From Deltaproteobacteria bacterium (GTDB lineage: Bacteria; Desulfobacterota; Desulfuromonadia; Geobacterales; Pseudopelobacteraceae), in NCBI GenBank assembly GCA_021778115.1, contig JAJYCS010000013.1, positions 1 to 42,253 of the forward strand: a stretch of 42,253 nucleotides of DNA, given 5' to 3'. Shown here piece after piece: positions 18,749-27,891 of this stretch; positions within the stretch are counted from its first letter, which is position 1; every line of letters begins with the position of its first letter. The position numbers were made by a program, and so were the translations under genes. The notes beneath the pieces are model-generated. The model searched no databases. It saw only the letters and a list, made by a program, of their open reading frames with translations, and was not told the DNA's origin.

Positions 18749-18952
18749 ATGGCTCAAGGCAAGGTCAAGTGGTTTAATGACACCAAGGGGTTCGGTTTCA
18801 TCGAGCAGGAAGGTGGCGAGGATGTCTTCGTGCACTTCTCCGCTATCCAGAGCGAGGGTTTCAAGTCCCTGGCCGAAGGCGAGACCGTTAGCTTCGACAT
18901 CGTGCAAGGCCCCAAAGGGCTGCAGGCAGCCAACGTTCTGAAGACGAAGTAA
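18749..18952 (+). CDS. cold-shock domain protein (CspA family)
   Basis: This 67-aa single cold-shock domain protein is full length. RNP1 is KGFGFIEQ (about 13-20) and RNP2 is VFVHFSAI (about 27-34); the protein begins with the classic [10 protein letters not shown]. It binds single-stranded RNA and DNA and acts as an RNA chaperone. The ribosome site AAGGAGGAAG is strong. It is a single-gene unit with its own promoter, a long leader and a strong terminator. The exact Csp paralogue cannot be assigned. Confidence 0.96.
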   Translation: MAQGKVKWFNDTKGFGFIEQEGGEDVFVHFSAIQSEGFKSLAEGETVSFDIVQGPKGLQAANVLKTK

Positions 18953-18973
18953 CCCTTCCTCGCTCAGATCACC

Positions 18974-19007
18974 AAGACGCCCCGCTGTAGGTTCAGCGGG
19001 GCGTCTT
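18974..19007 (+). terminator. terminator of the cold-shock gene, shared with the convergent radical SAM gene
   Basis: AAGACGCCCCGCTG (18974-18987), a 6-base loop and CAGCGGGGCGTCTT (18994-19007) make a perfect 14-bp stem followed by TCGTTT. The stop codon of the convergent YgiQ gene (18993-18995) lies in the loop and stem, so the hairpin may serve both transcripts. Confidence 0.85.
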
Positions 19008-20825
19008 TCGTTTACTCCCCTGCTGCCCGGCCGCCCGGCGAGCGGGATGACTGCCCCCAGCCTGCTGCAGCGAGGTAAGACGCAGCAGCAGATCATGCCG
19101 CCCCAGCCCCAGCAGCGCCTTACGTACCCGCGCCTGTTCATCAGGCAGATGCCAGAGCAGAAGTCCCTTCTGCAACCGCCGTTCAGCATCGCTCCTGACC
19201 ACCGCAACCGGTTCCCCGGTTGCCGGATCAACACCGGTATAATAGATGCAGGTCGCGGTGGTGCCCGGTGTCGGGGTAAATTCCTGCACCTGCTCCACCT
19301 GCAGGCCCAGCCGATGCAGCGCCAGGGCCAGTTCGACCATCGCCTCAATGCTACAGCCGGGATGCCCCGCCATCAGGTACGGCACCACCCCCTGACGCCT
19401 CCCCGCCCTGCGACTCTCATCTCTGAAGCGGGCCAAAAACCGTTCGAATACCAAGCCGTTCGGCTTGCGCATCAGGTCGGTCACGGCGTCAACCAGATGC
19501 TCCGGCGCCACCTTCAGCAAACCTCCGACATGCTGGGACACCAGCTCGCGGAAGTACTCCGGCTGGCGTTCCAGGAGATCAAACCGAATCCCCGAAGAGA
19601 TCGTTACCTGGCGGACCGACGGCATCGTACGGATCTGCCGCAGCATCTGCACGGCCCGGCTGTCACTGCAGTGCAGATGGGGGCAGATCCCCGGATGGAG
19701 ACAACTGGGGCGACGACAGCCATGACCGCTATCCGGCGCCCGGCAGACGAGACCATACATATTCGCGGTAGGCCCGCCAAGATCGCTGATCTGCCCCTTG
19801 AACCAACTCGTGCCGGCCAACCGTTTAACCTCCAGCTGCAGTGAGGCGAGGCTGCGGGACTGGATGACTTTACCCTGGTGCATGGCGATGGCACAGAAGG
19901 AACAGCCGCCGCAACAGCCCCGATGGGTGGTGAGGGAGCGTTTGATCTGCTCAAAGGCGGGGATCTGCTCGGTATACCGAGGGTGTGGCTCCCGGCTGAA
20001 CGGCAGGGCATAGAGGGAGTCCAGCTCCGGTCCCGAGAGGGGGAGAGCGGGGGGGATACAGACCAACAGACGGCGGTCATACCGTTGCACGAGCGGGCGG
20101 CCGCAGTACGGATTCTGTTCCCGCTCCATCAGGCGCTGCGCCTGGACAAAGGCCGCCCGCTCCTCGCCCAGCTGCTCCCAGGAGGGGAGGTGCACGGCAT
20201 CCTCCGGTGACTGCCGAGCTACGTAGCAACTACCATGCAGATCACGGATGGCGGCCAACGGTTCCCCCCGCTGCAGTCGCTGGGCCAGCTCAAGGAGCGG
20301 CCGTTCACCCATACCGAAGATCAAGAGATCGGCCTTGGCATCAAGGAGCAGGGAGCGCCTGAGGCAATCCTCCCAGAAATCATAATGGGCCAGACGTCGC
20401 AGGGATGCCTCGATACCGCCCAACACCACCGGCACCTCGCGGTAGGCCTCCTTGAGACGTGAGGTATAGATGATGCTGGCCCGGTTGGGACGGGCGCCGT
20501 GGCGGTTACCGGGGGTGTAGGCATCGTCATGGCGCAGCTTTCGCTGGGGGGTGTAATGGGCCACCATCGAATCCATGGCGCCGCCGGAGACGCCAAAGAA
20601 GAGGCGCGGCCGCCCCAACGCCATGAACGCATCCTTGGCGTGCCAGTCCGGCTGTGGGATGATGCCGACCCGAAAACCGTGGGCCTCCAGCCACCTTCCC
20701 AGAAGAGGTATGCCAAAGGAGGGATGGTCGATATAGGCATCACCGGAGACCAGGATGATATCCAGCTCGTGCCAGCCCCGACGGCGGGCCTCGGCAAGGG
20801 TGGTGGGGAGGTGGGAGCTCGGCAT
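18993..20825 (-). CDS. YgiQ-family radical SAM protein
   Basis: This 610-aa protein is of the YgiQ family. It has an N-terminal B12-binding-like region with [16 protein letters not shown], a central radical SAM core with the CxxxCxxC motif in [18 protein letters not shown], and a C-terminal DUF3362-like region. [10 protein letters not shown]-type and [16 protein letters not shown] stretches are also typical. The substrate is unknown. Its ATG directly abuts the stop of the FAD oxidoreductase gene with no spacing, so the two are one operon. It ends in the shared terminator with the cold-shock gene. Confidence 0.93.
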   Translation of the reverse strand: MPSSHLPTTLAEARRRGWHELDIILVSGDAYIDHPSFGIPLLGRWLEAHGFRVGIIPQPDWHAKDAFMALGRPRLFFGVSGGAMDSMVAHYTPQRKLRHDDAYTPGNRHGARPNRASIIYTSRLKEAYREVPVVLGGIEASLRRLAHYDFWEDCLRRSLLLDAKADLLIFGMGERPLLELAQRLQRGEPLAAIRDLHGSCYVARQSPEDAVHLPSWEQLGEERAAFVQAQRLMEREQNPYCGRPLVQRYDRRLLVCIPPALPLSGPELDSLYALPFSREPHPRYTEQIPAFEQIKRSLTTHRGCCGGCSFCAIAMHQGKVIQSRSLASLQLEVKRLAGTSWFKGQISDLGGPTANMYGLVCRAPDSGHGCRRPSCLHPGICPHLHCSDSRAVQMLRQIRTMPSVRQVTISSGIRFDLLERQPEYFRELVSQHVGGLLKVAPEHLVDAVTDLMRKPNGLVFERFLARFRDESRRAGRRQGVVPYLMAGHPGCSIEAMVELALALHRLGLQVEQVQEFTPTPGTTATCIYYTGVDPATGEPVAVVRSDAERRLQKGLLLWHLPDEQARVRKALLGLGRHDLLLRLTSLQQAGGSHPARRAAGQQGSKRKTPR

Positions 20826-22409
20826 CTAGCAGGCTCTGCCTGACTGCGCGGCGATCAGGTCCGCAACCCGCACCCCATCCAGGGCGGCCGACATGATCCC
20901 GCCGGCATAGCCGGCCCCTTCACCGCAGGGATAGATCCCCCGCAGGTCAGTTGACTGGCAGTCGTCACCCCGCAAGATGCGCAGCGGGGCTGAGGTGCGG
21001 GTCTCCACCCCGGTCAAGGTTGCCTCAGCGGTCAAAAAACCCCGCATCTTTCGCTCAAAAGAGATGATCCCCTCCTGGATGGTGTTCACCACGTACCCCG
21101 GCAGCAGGGTCGCCAGGTCATTTTCCACGGTACCTGGGCGGTAGCTGGAACGGAACGCGCCACCGCCCCGTCCGAGGAAGGCCAGCAGGTTCTGGGCCGG
21201 GGCATGGTAGGCGCCGCCGCCTGCCTCAAAGGCCCGCCGCTCCCACTGCTGCTGAAAGCGCACACCTGCCAGGGGATCGTTGCCGTCAAGGTCGTCAGTG
21301 CGGATGTTTACCACCAGGGCGCTGTTGGCCAGTCCCGAATCGCGCATCAGGTTACTCATCCCGTTGGTCACCACCGTATCCGCCTCCGATGAACCGGCAA
21401 TCACCACCCCTCCGGGGCACATGCAGAAGGAGTAGCAACTGCGGCCGGTCACCTCGTTGTTAAAGGTCAACGCGTAATCGGCCCTGGGGAGGGCCGGGTG
21501 GGGGTGACCGTACTGGATACGGTCTATCAGGGATTGGGGGTGTTCCACCCGCAGACCGATGGCGAACGGCTTTGGCACCATGGCGATACCCTGCCGTGCC
21601 AGCATGGCGTAGGTGTCCCGGGCGCTGTGGCCGATGGCCAGCACCAGATGACGGCAAGGGAGCTCGTCACGCTCTGCGCAGAGCGCGGCAGTGACCCGCC
21701 CGGAACTACTGGCAAGACCGGTCAGTGCGGCGCCGAACCGTAGCTGGCACCCCCGGTCCAACAGCTGCTGCCGGATGGCGGCCACCACCGCCCGGAGCCG
21801 GTCGGTACCCAGATGGGGTTTGGCCTGGTAGCGGATCTCCGGCGGCGCTCCATGCTGAACCAGCTGTTCCAGGACCCAGGAGCTGTTTGGGTCCCGCAGG
21901 CGGCAGGTCAACTTGCCGTCAGAAAAGGTACCAGCCCCGCCCTCGCCAAACTGAACATTGCTCCCCGTGTCAAGGAGACCGTGCTGCCAGAAGCGGGCCA
22001 CGTCACGTACCCGCTCCTCCACCGGCCTGCCCCGTTCGAGGAGGGTGGCGGGTATACCATGGGCAGCCAGCCGCAGGGCGCAGAACAGCCCGGCCGGCCC
22101 CATGCCGACGATAACGACCGGCCCATCGGTCTGCCGGGGCAGAAAGGTGAGCGGGAGCTCCGCCGGTGACTGTTCCAGATAGGGGATGGGGGGGCGCTGC
22201 CGCAAGAACCCCGCTTCATCGTCCAGGCGAAAGGAGACGGTGTAGACCAGCAGCACTCGGGGTTTTTTCCGGGCATCAACCCCTTTGCGCAGGATACGGA
22301 AACACTGCAGGGCATCGGACGGCAGACCGCAAGTCTGGGCTGCCAGGTGGCGCAGAGTCCCCTCGTCGTCACCGGGGTGCAGGGTCAGGTTACGCAGAAT
22401 CAGAGACAT
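20826..22409 (-). CDS. FAD-dependent dehydrogenase (COG2509 type)
   Basis: This 527-aa protein belongs to the widespread but uncharacterised COG2509 FAD dehydrogenase group. The dinucleotide-binding motif GMGPAG is at 102-107, preceded by a beta strand VVIV. FGEGGAGTFSDGKL and CMCPGGVVI are group hallmarks, and YPCGEGAGYAGGIMSAALDG is the C-terminal FAD motif. The first 90 residues form a separate small domain typical of the group. Function and substrate are unknown. It precedes ygiQ with zero gap and follows the receiver-histidine kinase by 9 bases. Confidence 0.9.
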   Translation of the reverse strand: MSLILRNLTLHPGDDEGTLRHLAAQTCGLPSDALQCFRILRKGVDARKKPRVLLVYTVSFRLDDEAGFLRQRPPIPYLEQSPAELPLTFLPRQTDGPVVIVGMGPAGLFCALRLAAHGIPATLLERGRPVEERVRDVARFWQHGLLDTGSNVQFGEGGAGTFSDGKLTCRLRDPNSSWVLEQLVQHGAPPEIRYQAKPHLGTDRLRAVVAAIRQQLLDRGCQLRFGAALTGLASSSGRVTAALCAERDELPCRHLVLAIGHSARDTYAMLARQGIAMVPKPFAIGLRVEHPQSLIDRIQYGHPHPALPRADYALTFNNEVTGRSCYSFCMCPGGVVIAGSSEADTVVTNGMSNLMRDSGLANSALVVNIRTDDLDGNDPLAGVRFQQQWERRAFEAGGGAYHAPAQNLLAFLGRGGGAFRSSYRPGTVENDLATLLPGYVVNTIQEGIISFERKMRGFLTAEATLTGVETRTSAPLRILRGDDCQSTDLRGIYPCGEGAGYAGGIMSAALDGVRVADLIAAQSGRAC

Positions 22410-22418
22410 GCGTGCCGC

Positions 22419-23615
22419 TCAGGTGAGATGGGTCGAAAAGGCAACCCGGAAGGTGGTCCCCTGGGCTGAGGTCTGCTCGATGGTGACATCGCCGTGGTAC
22501 AGCCGGGCGATCCGGCGCACCACCGGCAGTCCGATGCCGGTACCACGGTTCTTGGTGGTAAAAAACGGCTCGAAGACCGTTTCGAGCAGGTCTGACCCGA
22601 TGCCGCCGCCGGTATCGCTCACCCTGACCACAATCCGTCCATCGTCGCTGGTCACCGCGATGCTGAGCCGCCCTCCCGGGGGCATCTCTTCCAGGGCATT
22701 CAGAAACAGGTTGGTGAAGATCTGCTCCAGCTCGGCAGGATCGGCCTTCATCGGGGGGGGAGGGGTAAGACACTGCAGGTTCACCGTGATACGACGGGCC
22801 TCTATCTGCGGCGCGAAGACCTCCAAAGCGGCGGCGATCACCCGATCCACCTGGACGGCCGGCTGTATGGAACGGCTGCGGCCGGCCGCATCCACCAGCC
22901 GGCGGATGATGCCATCGATCCGCTCCACCTCCTTCAGGGTCTTATCCAGGTACTCCCGCTGTTCCTCGTCCTCGATCCCCTGCTTGAGCAGCTGGGTGAA
23001 CAGGGCGATGGAGTTGAGGGGATTGCGGATCTCATGGGCCATGCCGGCGGAGAGATACCCCAGGGCGGCCAGCTTTTCGGTCTGGGTGATCTCGGTCTGG
23101 GCACGCTGCAACGCCTCGCTCTTCTCCCTGACCCGCTGCTGCAGTTCACGGTTCCAGATCTCGATCTCCAGCAGGAGGCGCTCCCGCTCGGTCTGCAACG
23201 CCCGGTTGGCCTGCTCGATCTCCCTGAGGCGCAGCACCCCCTCCACCCGATCCAGCAGGGTACGGTTGTTGAAGGGTTTCAGAAGATACTCGGCGGCGCC
23301 GGCCTTCATCAGCTCAACGACGATCTCTTCACTCCCCTGGCCAGAAAACATGATGACGTAGGTGGCGGGAAACTGCTCACGGATGCTGCGCAGCACCGAG
23401 AGTCCGTCCTGGCCGGGGAGGATGTAGTCCATCAAGACCAGTTCGGGCTGTTGCTCAGCCACCAGGTTGAGCGCGGTCCCGGCGTCACAGGCGGCGCTCA
23501 CCCGATAGCCGCGACGGGTCAGCAAAAACGAGACAAGGTCCAGTATGGCCGGGTCATCATCAACAACGACGATACGGGCGTTCAGCGCTGCCGGATCGAC
23601 GGTTTCATGGTCCAT
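22419..23615 (-). CDS. receiver domain - histidine kinase hybrid
   Basis: This 398-aa protein lacks membrane segments. A receiver domain covers about 13-128, with the phospho-acceptor Asp63 in LVLMDYILPGQDG and Lys113. A coiled coil runs from about 130 to 180. The HisKA domain has His194 in GMAHEIRNPLNSI, and an HATPase domain follows with NALEEMPPGG, DTGGGIG and GTGIGLPVV. This is the layout of a soluble kinase whose input is another kinase's phosphate. A CheY-like regulator and a stress protein lie just upstream. The ribosome site is GGAAGAG, 7 bases from the ATG. Confidence 0.93.
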   Translation of the reverse strand: MDHETVDPAALNARIVVVDDDPAILDLVSFLLTRRGYRVSAACDAGTALNLVAEQQPELVLMDYILPGQDGLSVLRSIREQFPATYVIMFSGQGSEEIVVELMKAGAAEYLLKPFNNRTLLDRVEGVLRLREIEQANRALQTERERLLLEIEIWNRELQQRVREKSEALQRAQTEITQTEKLAALGYLSAGMAHEIRNPLNSIALFTQLLKQGIEDEEQREYLDKTLKEVERIDGIIRRLVDAAGRSRSIQPAVQVDRVIAAALEVFAPQIEARRITVNLQCLTPPPPMKADPAELEQIFTNLFLNALEEMPPGGRLSIAVTSDDGRIVVRVSDTGGGIGSDLLETVFEPFFTTKNRGTGIGLPVVRRIARLYHGDVTIEQTSAQGTTFRVAFSTHLT

Positions 23616-23635
23616 TGAGACGCTCTTCCAGAAGG

Positions 23636-24088
23636 CTAGATGGCGCTGGCGAGCCGGATGGTCAGGACCGGACAGGGGGCGCTGCGTACCACCCGCTCGG
23701 CGGTGCTGCCAAAGATCAGGTGATCCAGACCGCTCCGGCCATGGGTACCGATCACGATGAGGGAGACATCCTGCTCCTTGGCGATGCGGGTGATCTCCTC
23801 GTACGGGACACCGGTCACGATTGAGGTGCTGTAGTTGGCAAAATCAGCCAGATTATCGGCGCAGAAGGTCTTCAGCATGGTGGCGGCCCCTGCGGCGATC
23901 TCCTTTTCCAACTCATCAAAGGAGATATGGGGGACGTAAAAGCCGCGCAGGTCCACCGGTTCATTGATGACGTGCAGCACCACAAGGGAGGCGTCAAACT
24001 TGCGCGCCAGGCTCAGGGCGTAGGCACAGGCCTCTTCGGAGCAGTCGGAAAAATCAGTGGCTATCAGTATCTTTTGAAACGCTTTCAT
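23636..24088 (-). CDS. universal stress protein (UspA family, ATP-binding type)
   Basis: This 150-aa single Usp domain protein contains the ATP-binding signature GTHGRSGLDHLIFGSTAERV (G-x2-G-x9-G-S), so it is of the nucleotide-binding type. The first strand (KILIATDFSDCSEEA) is typical. Two ATGs stand side by side (24091 and 24088); GGGAGGG fits the second better. It sits between the CheY-like regulator gene and the receiver-kinase gene, 20-22 bases from each, suggesting joint transcription. The specific role is unknown. Confidence 0.93.
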   Translation of the reverse strand: MKAFQKILIATDFSDCSEEACAYALSLARKFDASLVVLHVINEPVDLRGFYVPHISFDELEKEIAAGAATMLKTFCADNLADFANYSTSIVTGVPYEEITRIAKEQDVSLIVIGTHGRSGLDHLIFGSTAERVVRSAPCPVLTIRLASAI

Positions 24089-24110
24089 CATGGTCCCTCC
24101 CCAGTAATTG

Positions 24111-24485
24111 CTACGATTCGTGAAAGATCTTGCACATCACCTTTTTCAGGTCGTCCAGTCTGACCGGCTTGTTCAGATACTCGAAGGCCCCCAGATTCAG
24201 GGCCTCCAGATAGGATTCCACCTCACCGTAGGCGGTGATCATGATCACGTTGCTGGCAGGCTGTTCACGGTGCAGCTCCCGCAGAAAGGCCAGACCGTTC
24301 ATGACCGGCATATTCAGGTCGGTGATAATCAGCTCCACCGGTTGGCTGCGGAGCTGGTTCAACGCCTCGCTGCCGTTGGCGGCGGTCTTGACGTCGTACC
24401 CTTCACCGGCCAGAAGACGGGTCAGGGCAAGACGGGTATTCTCCTCATCATCCACCACCAGTATCCGTTTTAGGGGTTTCGACAC
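24111..24485 (-). CDS. CheY-like single-domain response regulator
   Basis: This 124-aa protein is a lone receiver domain: acidic pair DDEE near residues 12-15, phospho-acceptor Asp in LIITDLNMPVMNG (about residue 55), Thr in MITAYG and Lys in YLNKPV. It has no output domain, so it signals by protein contact or passes phosphate onward. The start is GTG with GGAG 6 bases upstream. It has its own promoter starting inside the stop of the GAF gene. The receiver-kinase two genes downstream is a likely partner. Confidence 0.92.
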   Translation of the reverse strand: MSKPLKRILVVDDEENTRLALTRLLAGEGYDVKTAANGSEALNQLRSQPVELIITDLNMPVMNGLAFLRELHREQPASNVIMITAYGEVESYLEALNLGAFEYLNKPVRLDDLKKVMCKIFHES

Positions 24486-24519
24486 TGCTCACTCCGTTGC
24501 TGTCGTTCGTACCGCAGCA

Positions 24520-24547
24520 AGTCTAGCACGGAGTTCCGGGGTGTCAA
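24520..24547 (-). promoter_or_regulatory. promoter of the CheY-like regulator gene
   Basis: On the minus strand TTGACA (24547-24542) is followed after 16 bases by TAGACT (24525-24520) with an upstream TGC. The -35 overlaps the TGA stop of the GAF gene. Predicted leader is about 28 bases. Confidence 0.55.
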
Positions 24548-25290
24548 GGTCCGTCGGGGGATGGTGTCCGGCAGAGTCTCGAAGCGGCGCTACGCCGGAT
24601 CTTGATGGCGGTCAGGATAAGATTGGCGATGATCGAGACAAAGTACAGCTCATCCTCAGGGAAGGTACGCATAGAGGTGGTCTGGACGTTGATCACGCCG
24701 TAGCAGTCGCTCTTGTCGGCAATCGGATAGGAGAGCATAGAGTTGTACTTATCCTCGTTCAACTCAGGAAACACCTTATAACGGGGGTCCTCAGACGCCT
24801 TGGAGAGGTTGATCGGCTGCATGGTCCGGGCCACCGTCCCGGTGATCCCTTCGCCAACCCTGATCCGGATCCTGTTGATATGCGCCGCCTCAAAGCCGTA
24901 GGTCGCCTTGAGGACCAGCTCCTCCCCCTCCAGAAGGTAGATATTGCAGACGCTGGCCTTGAGCTGTCGGGCCAGCTTTTCGGCAACGACGCTCAGGACC
25001 TCGGCAAGGTCGTAATCAGAAGAGACCAGCATACTGATCTCCTCAAGGGAGATGATCTCCAGGTGCTCGCGGTTGGCCCGCTGCATGGTCAAGGTCATGC
25101 TCCCCCGGTCGTCATCCAGAAACGGGGTGACGTTGGCGCGATGGAAGTAGGGGTTGACGCTCTTGATCCGCTCGGTGGCGGTACGGTAATCGCTATAACC
25201 GCAGGAGCAGGTCAGTTTGACCCGGTAGTTGTCGATCCGTTCGCTGTTCATCACCTTGCCGCATTTGCGGCACCGTGCTGCTATCTGCAT
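24544..25290 (-). CDS. zinc-ribbon and GAF domain protein
   Basis: This 248-aa protein joins two parts. Residues 7-30 form a small metal-binding knuckle (Cys 7, 10, 28, 30). From about 75 to 230 there is a GAF domain closely resembling those of PtsP and NifA, with ASVCNIYLLEGEELVLKATYGFEA and RVGEGITGTVARTMQPINL. There is no kinase, cyclase or DNA-binding output, so it may act by binding a partner. Start ATG 25290 has AAGGAG at good spacing; an open frame continues 16 codons upstream but lacks such a site. It follows the RodZ-like gene in the same direction. Ligand and role are unknown. Confidence 0.85.
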   Translation of the reverse strand: MQIAARCRKCGKVMNSERIDNYRVKLTCSCGYSDYRTATERIKSVNPYFHRANVTPFLDDDRGSMTLTMQRANREHLEIISLEEISMLVSSDYDLAEVLSVVAEKLARQLKASVCNIYLLEGEELVLKATYGFEAAHINRIRIRVGEGITGTVARTMQPINLSKASEDPRYKVFPELNEDKYNSMLSYPIADKSDCYGVINVQTTSMRTFPEDELYFVSIIANLILTAIKIRRSAASRLCRTPSPDGP

Positions 25291-25315
25291 GGAGGAACTC
25301 CTTGGGGATTCGTGA

Positions 25316-26125
25316 TTACTTCCTGACACCCTGCGCATCGAGCATGAGGGTTGCCGGGCTGCCGGGAGGCAGGGGCGGCCGTAAGGGGCGACCGTTCAGA
25401 TCCATCTCCACGGCTGCCGGATCGCTCAGTTCCAGGTTGATATCGCGGTCCGCCCGCCACTCGATCAGGTCGCCGGGGGTCAGGTCATAGCTCTGCGTGG
25501 TGGCGTCATCCAACGTAACCACCAGGGCGCCTTTACGCAACGCCTTGATCCGCAACGTCACCCCGCCGGGCGCCGGCTGTACCGATGGTGAGGGGCTCGC
25601 TGTCGGGGTTCCCCCTGACGGACCGGGCTGTGCCGTTGACGGTTGGACGAGGCTGGAACGAATCTGCTGAACAGGAGGGGCGGAAGACGCCACAGAGGGG
25701 GGTGGGCGATGGGACGCCGGCTCCTCGCCGTGCCGCATCACCAGCGCCAGCAGGATGATAATGGCCAAAAGGGCCCCCGACAGCCAGAGACGTTGCCAGA
25801 TCGGCTGACGGGGCTCCATGGAGCGTCGGCTTGAGCGGGGCTCCTCCTGGGGGGCGCCGGTCTGTTCAGGGACCAGCATCCGCACCAGATCCTCGGCGTT
25901 TAACCCCAGGTATACCGCGTAATTCCGCAGAAATCCCTTGAGATAGGCCGTACTGGGAAATTCGTGGTAGCGGTCCTCTTCAAGGGCCCGCAGGTAGTTC
26001 TTGCCGATCTTGGTGGCGGCTGCCGCATCCTCAAGGGTTATGGCGTGAAACTCGCGACAACGGCGCAGGATCGCCCCTGGCGTCTGTGACGCGCTGTTCT
26101 CCGACTGCAGCTCTTCCGATCCCAT
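25316..26125 (-). CDS. RodZ-like membrane protein with helix-turn-helix
   Basis: This 269-aa protein has a Cro-type helix-turn-helix (HTH_25) at about 18-80, a basic linker, one membrane helix near 114-132 (LWLSGALLAIIILLALVM), a Pro/Ser-rich periplasmic linker and a C-terminal DUF4115 beta domain. This is the RodZ layout. RodZ links MreB to the cell wall machinery; no mre genes are nearby, so the function could be different. The ribosome site AGGAG includes the stop codon of the TPR gene, indicating coupling. Confidence 0.87.
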   Translation of the reverse strand: MGSEELQSENSASQTPGAILRRCREFHAITLEDAAAATKIGKNYLRALEEDRYHEFPSTAYLKGFLRNYAVYLGLNAEDLVRMLVPEQTGAPQEEPRSSRRSMEPRQPIWQRLWLSGALLAIIILLALVMRHGEEPASHRPPPSVASSAPPVQQIRSSLVQPSTAQPGPSGGTPTASPSPSVQPAPGGVTLRIKALRKGALVVTLDDATTQSYDLTPGDLIEWRADRDINLELSDPAAVEMDLNGRPLRPPLPPGSPATLMLDAQGVRK

Positions 26126-26133
26126 GGCGGCTC

Positions 26134-26871
26134 CTACCTGAGCAGGTTCAGATACTCGTGCGCGCTTTTGCCGAACTCCGTATCAGGGGCAAGCCGCACC
26201 ACCTCCCTGAACTCATTGCGGGCTGCGGCCAGGTCGTTCTTCATCAGGGCGATCCCCAGGTAGTAATGGGCCATGGCGTACTCGGGGTAGACCTTCAGGG
26301 CGCCGCGATACTCGGCCACGGCCTCGCGCATCTGCCCCTGGGCCGCCAACACCCGCCCGATTGCCACCTTGACGATCGGATTGCCGGGGTTATTGACGCG
26401 GGCGGCCTCCAACTCGGCAAGGGCCTTGGCGTAGTCACCCTTGCCCAGATAGGCAAGCCCCAGGTTGATGACGGAGTTGGTATGCTCCTCATAGAGCAGA
26501 TCGTCCTTGACGATCCTGAACTGTTCGATGGCCTTGTCCCACTGTTTCAGCTCCATGTAGGTCACGCCCAGATCGTTGCGGGCGATGGAATAGTCGGGTT
26601 TGAGGTCGATGGCCCGGAGAAATTTGACCACCGCCAGGTCGGGACGCTGTTTACCCCGGTAGACCCGTCCGAGGTAATACTGCAGTTCGGGGTTCCTGGG
26701 GCTCAACTTTTCCGATTCCCGCAGCTCCTTCAGGGCAGCGGTGTAGTTCTGCTCCCCCAGGTAGGAGAGCCCCATCTGGTAGTGATACGCCTCAGGTCTG
26801 CCGTCCGGCGCAACTGCGGCACAACCCGTAAGAGCCAGCACCAGTATCAGCAGAAGGGTACGACGTCGCAT
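26134..26871 (-). CDS. TPR-repeat lipoprotein (PilF/PilW-like)
   Basis: This 245-aa lipoprotein has a signal peptide with lipobox LTGC (Cys17), then about five or six TPR units covering the rest, for example YHYQMGLSYLGEQNYTAALK and INLGLAYLGKGDYAKALAEL. It resembles PilF/PilW pilotins of type IV pili and NlpI-type lipoproteins; no pilus genes are adjacent. ATG 26871 has GGAGGG 5 bases upstream, while the longer frame from 26925 would spoil the signal peptide. It has its own promoter and is followed by the RodZ-like gene. Confidence 0.85.
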   Translation of the reverse strand: MRRRTLLLILVLALTGCAAVAPDGRPEAYHYQMGLSYLGEQNYTAALKELRESEKLSPRNPELQYYLGRVYRGKQRPDLAVVKFLRAIDLKPDYSIARNDLGVTYMELKQWDKAIEQFRIVKDDLLYEEHTNSVINLGLAYLGKGDYAKALAELEAARVNNPGNPIVKVAIGRVLAAQGQMREAVAEYRGALKVYPEYAMAHYYLGIALMKNDLAAARNEFREVVRLAPDTEFGKSAHEYLNLLR

Positions 26872-26915
26872 CTGGTCCCTCCGGATCGGGTTAACCGTGC
26901 AAAAACGGCGGAAAA

Positions 26916-26944
26916 ACCGTAGCAAAAGGCGGCACGGTTGTCAA
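26916..26944 (-). promoter_or_regulatory. promoter of the TPR lipoprotein operon
   Basis: On the minus strand TTGACA (26944-26939), a 17-base spacer and TACGGT (26921-26916) with an upstream TGC. The predicted start near 26909 gives a 38-base leader. Just upstream, a GGCGCCCTG/CAGGGCGC inverted repeat marks the end of the PfkB gene but lacks a U-tract. Confidence 0.65.
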
Positions 26945-26958
26945 TCTGCGCGCCCTGG

Positions 26959-27876
26959 TCAGGGCGCCGGGAGATCGCGAAAGGAGGTCAGCTGCCTGAA
27001 ACTGCGATAGCGGGCCTCAATCTCACGGTAGGTCAGCCGTTTCATCCGATCCAGACTAAAGGCCTCCACATTGAAGGAGGCCATCACCGCGCCGAAGACC
27101 AAGGCCTGTCGAATCCCCTCTTCGCTCAGGTCACCGGTGTTGGCGAGATACCCCATGAAGCCGCCGGCAAAGGTATCACCAGCGCCGGTGGGGTCGAACA
27201 CCTCTTCCAGGGGATAGGCCGGGGCGGCAAAAACGGTATCGGCGGTGAACATCAGGACGCCGTATTCCCCCCGTTTTACCACCAGCCGCTTGCACCCCAT
27301 GGCGATGATGCTGCGGGCCGCCTTGATCAGGTTGGGCTCGCCGGTCAACATCCGGGCCTCCCCTTCGTTGATGAGCACGATATCCACCCGTTTGATCACC
27401 TCTCGCAGGGCAGCCGGTTTGGAGGATATCCAGAAATTCATGCTGTCACAGGCCACGAGCCGGGGAGCGGTCACCTGATCCAGCACCTCAAGCTGCAGCT
27501 CCGGGTCGATGTTGGCCAGAAACAGGACGTCAGTCTCCCGGTAGGCCGGTGGCAGCTGCGGTTTGAACGCCAGCAGCACGTTCAGCTGGGTGTCCAGCGT
27601 CTGGGCCTCGTTCAGGTCATAGCCGTATCTGCCGCTCCAGTGGAAGGTCCTGCCGGGGATCCGCTGGAGCCCCGCAAGGTTGATCTCCCGAGAGCGTAGA
27701 AACGCCACATGCTCCTCCGGGAAATCCTCCCCTACCACCGCCACCAGCGAGACCTCACTGAAAAAACTGGCCGCGGTGGAAAAATAGGTGGCCGAGCCCC
27801 CCAGCACGTTTTCCCCCTTGCCGAAGGGGGTCTCTACGGTATCAAAGGCAACGGTGCCGACAACCACAATACCCAT
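26959..27876 (-). CDS. PfkB-family sugar or nucleoside kinase
   Basis: This 305-aa protein is a ribokinase-type kinase. The N-terminal glycine region is GGSATYFSTAASFF, and the C-terminal ATP and catalytic signature is DPTGAGDTFAGGFMGYL, with the catalytic Asp in GAGD. The substrate cannot be read from sequence. It directly follows mtnP (15-base gap), and the pair also sits with rlmN. A substrate in methylthioadenosine, deoxyadenosine or purine recycling is therefore an inference. RBS GAGGAG lies 9 bases from the ATG. Confidence 0.9.
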   Translation of the reverse strand: MGIVVVGTVAFDTVETPFGKGENVLGGSATYFSTAASFFSEVSLVAVVGEDFPEEHVAFLRSREINLAGLQRIPGRTFHWSGRYGYDLNEAQTLDTQLNVLLAFKPQLPPAYRETDVLFLANIDPELQLEVLDQVTAPRLVACDSMNFWISSKPAALREVIKRVDIVLINEGEARMLTGEPNLIKAARSIIAMGCKRLVVKRGEYGVLMFTADTVFAAPAYPLEEVFDPTGAGDTFAGGFMGYLANTGDLSEEGIRQALVFGAVMASFNVEAFSLDRMKRLTYREIEARYRSFRQLTSFRDLPAP

Positions 27877-27891
27877 AGTGTCACGCTCCTC

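Noticed and set aside
26944-26966. Terminator after the PfkB kinase gene
   Set aside because: The GC-rich inverted repeat is present but lacks a U-tract, and it overlaps the promoter of the next gene.
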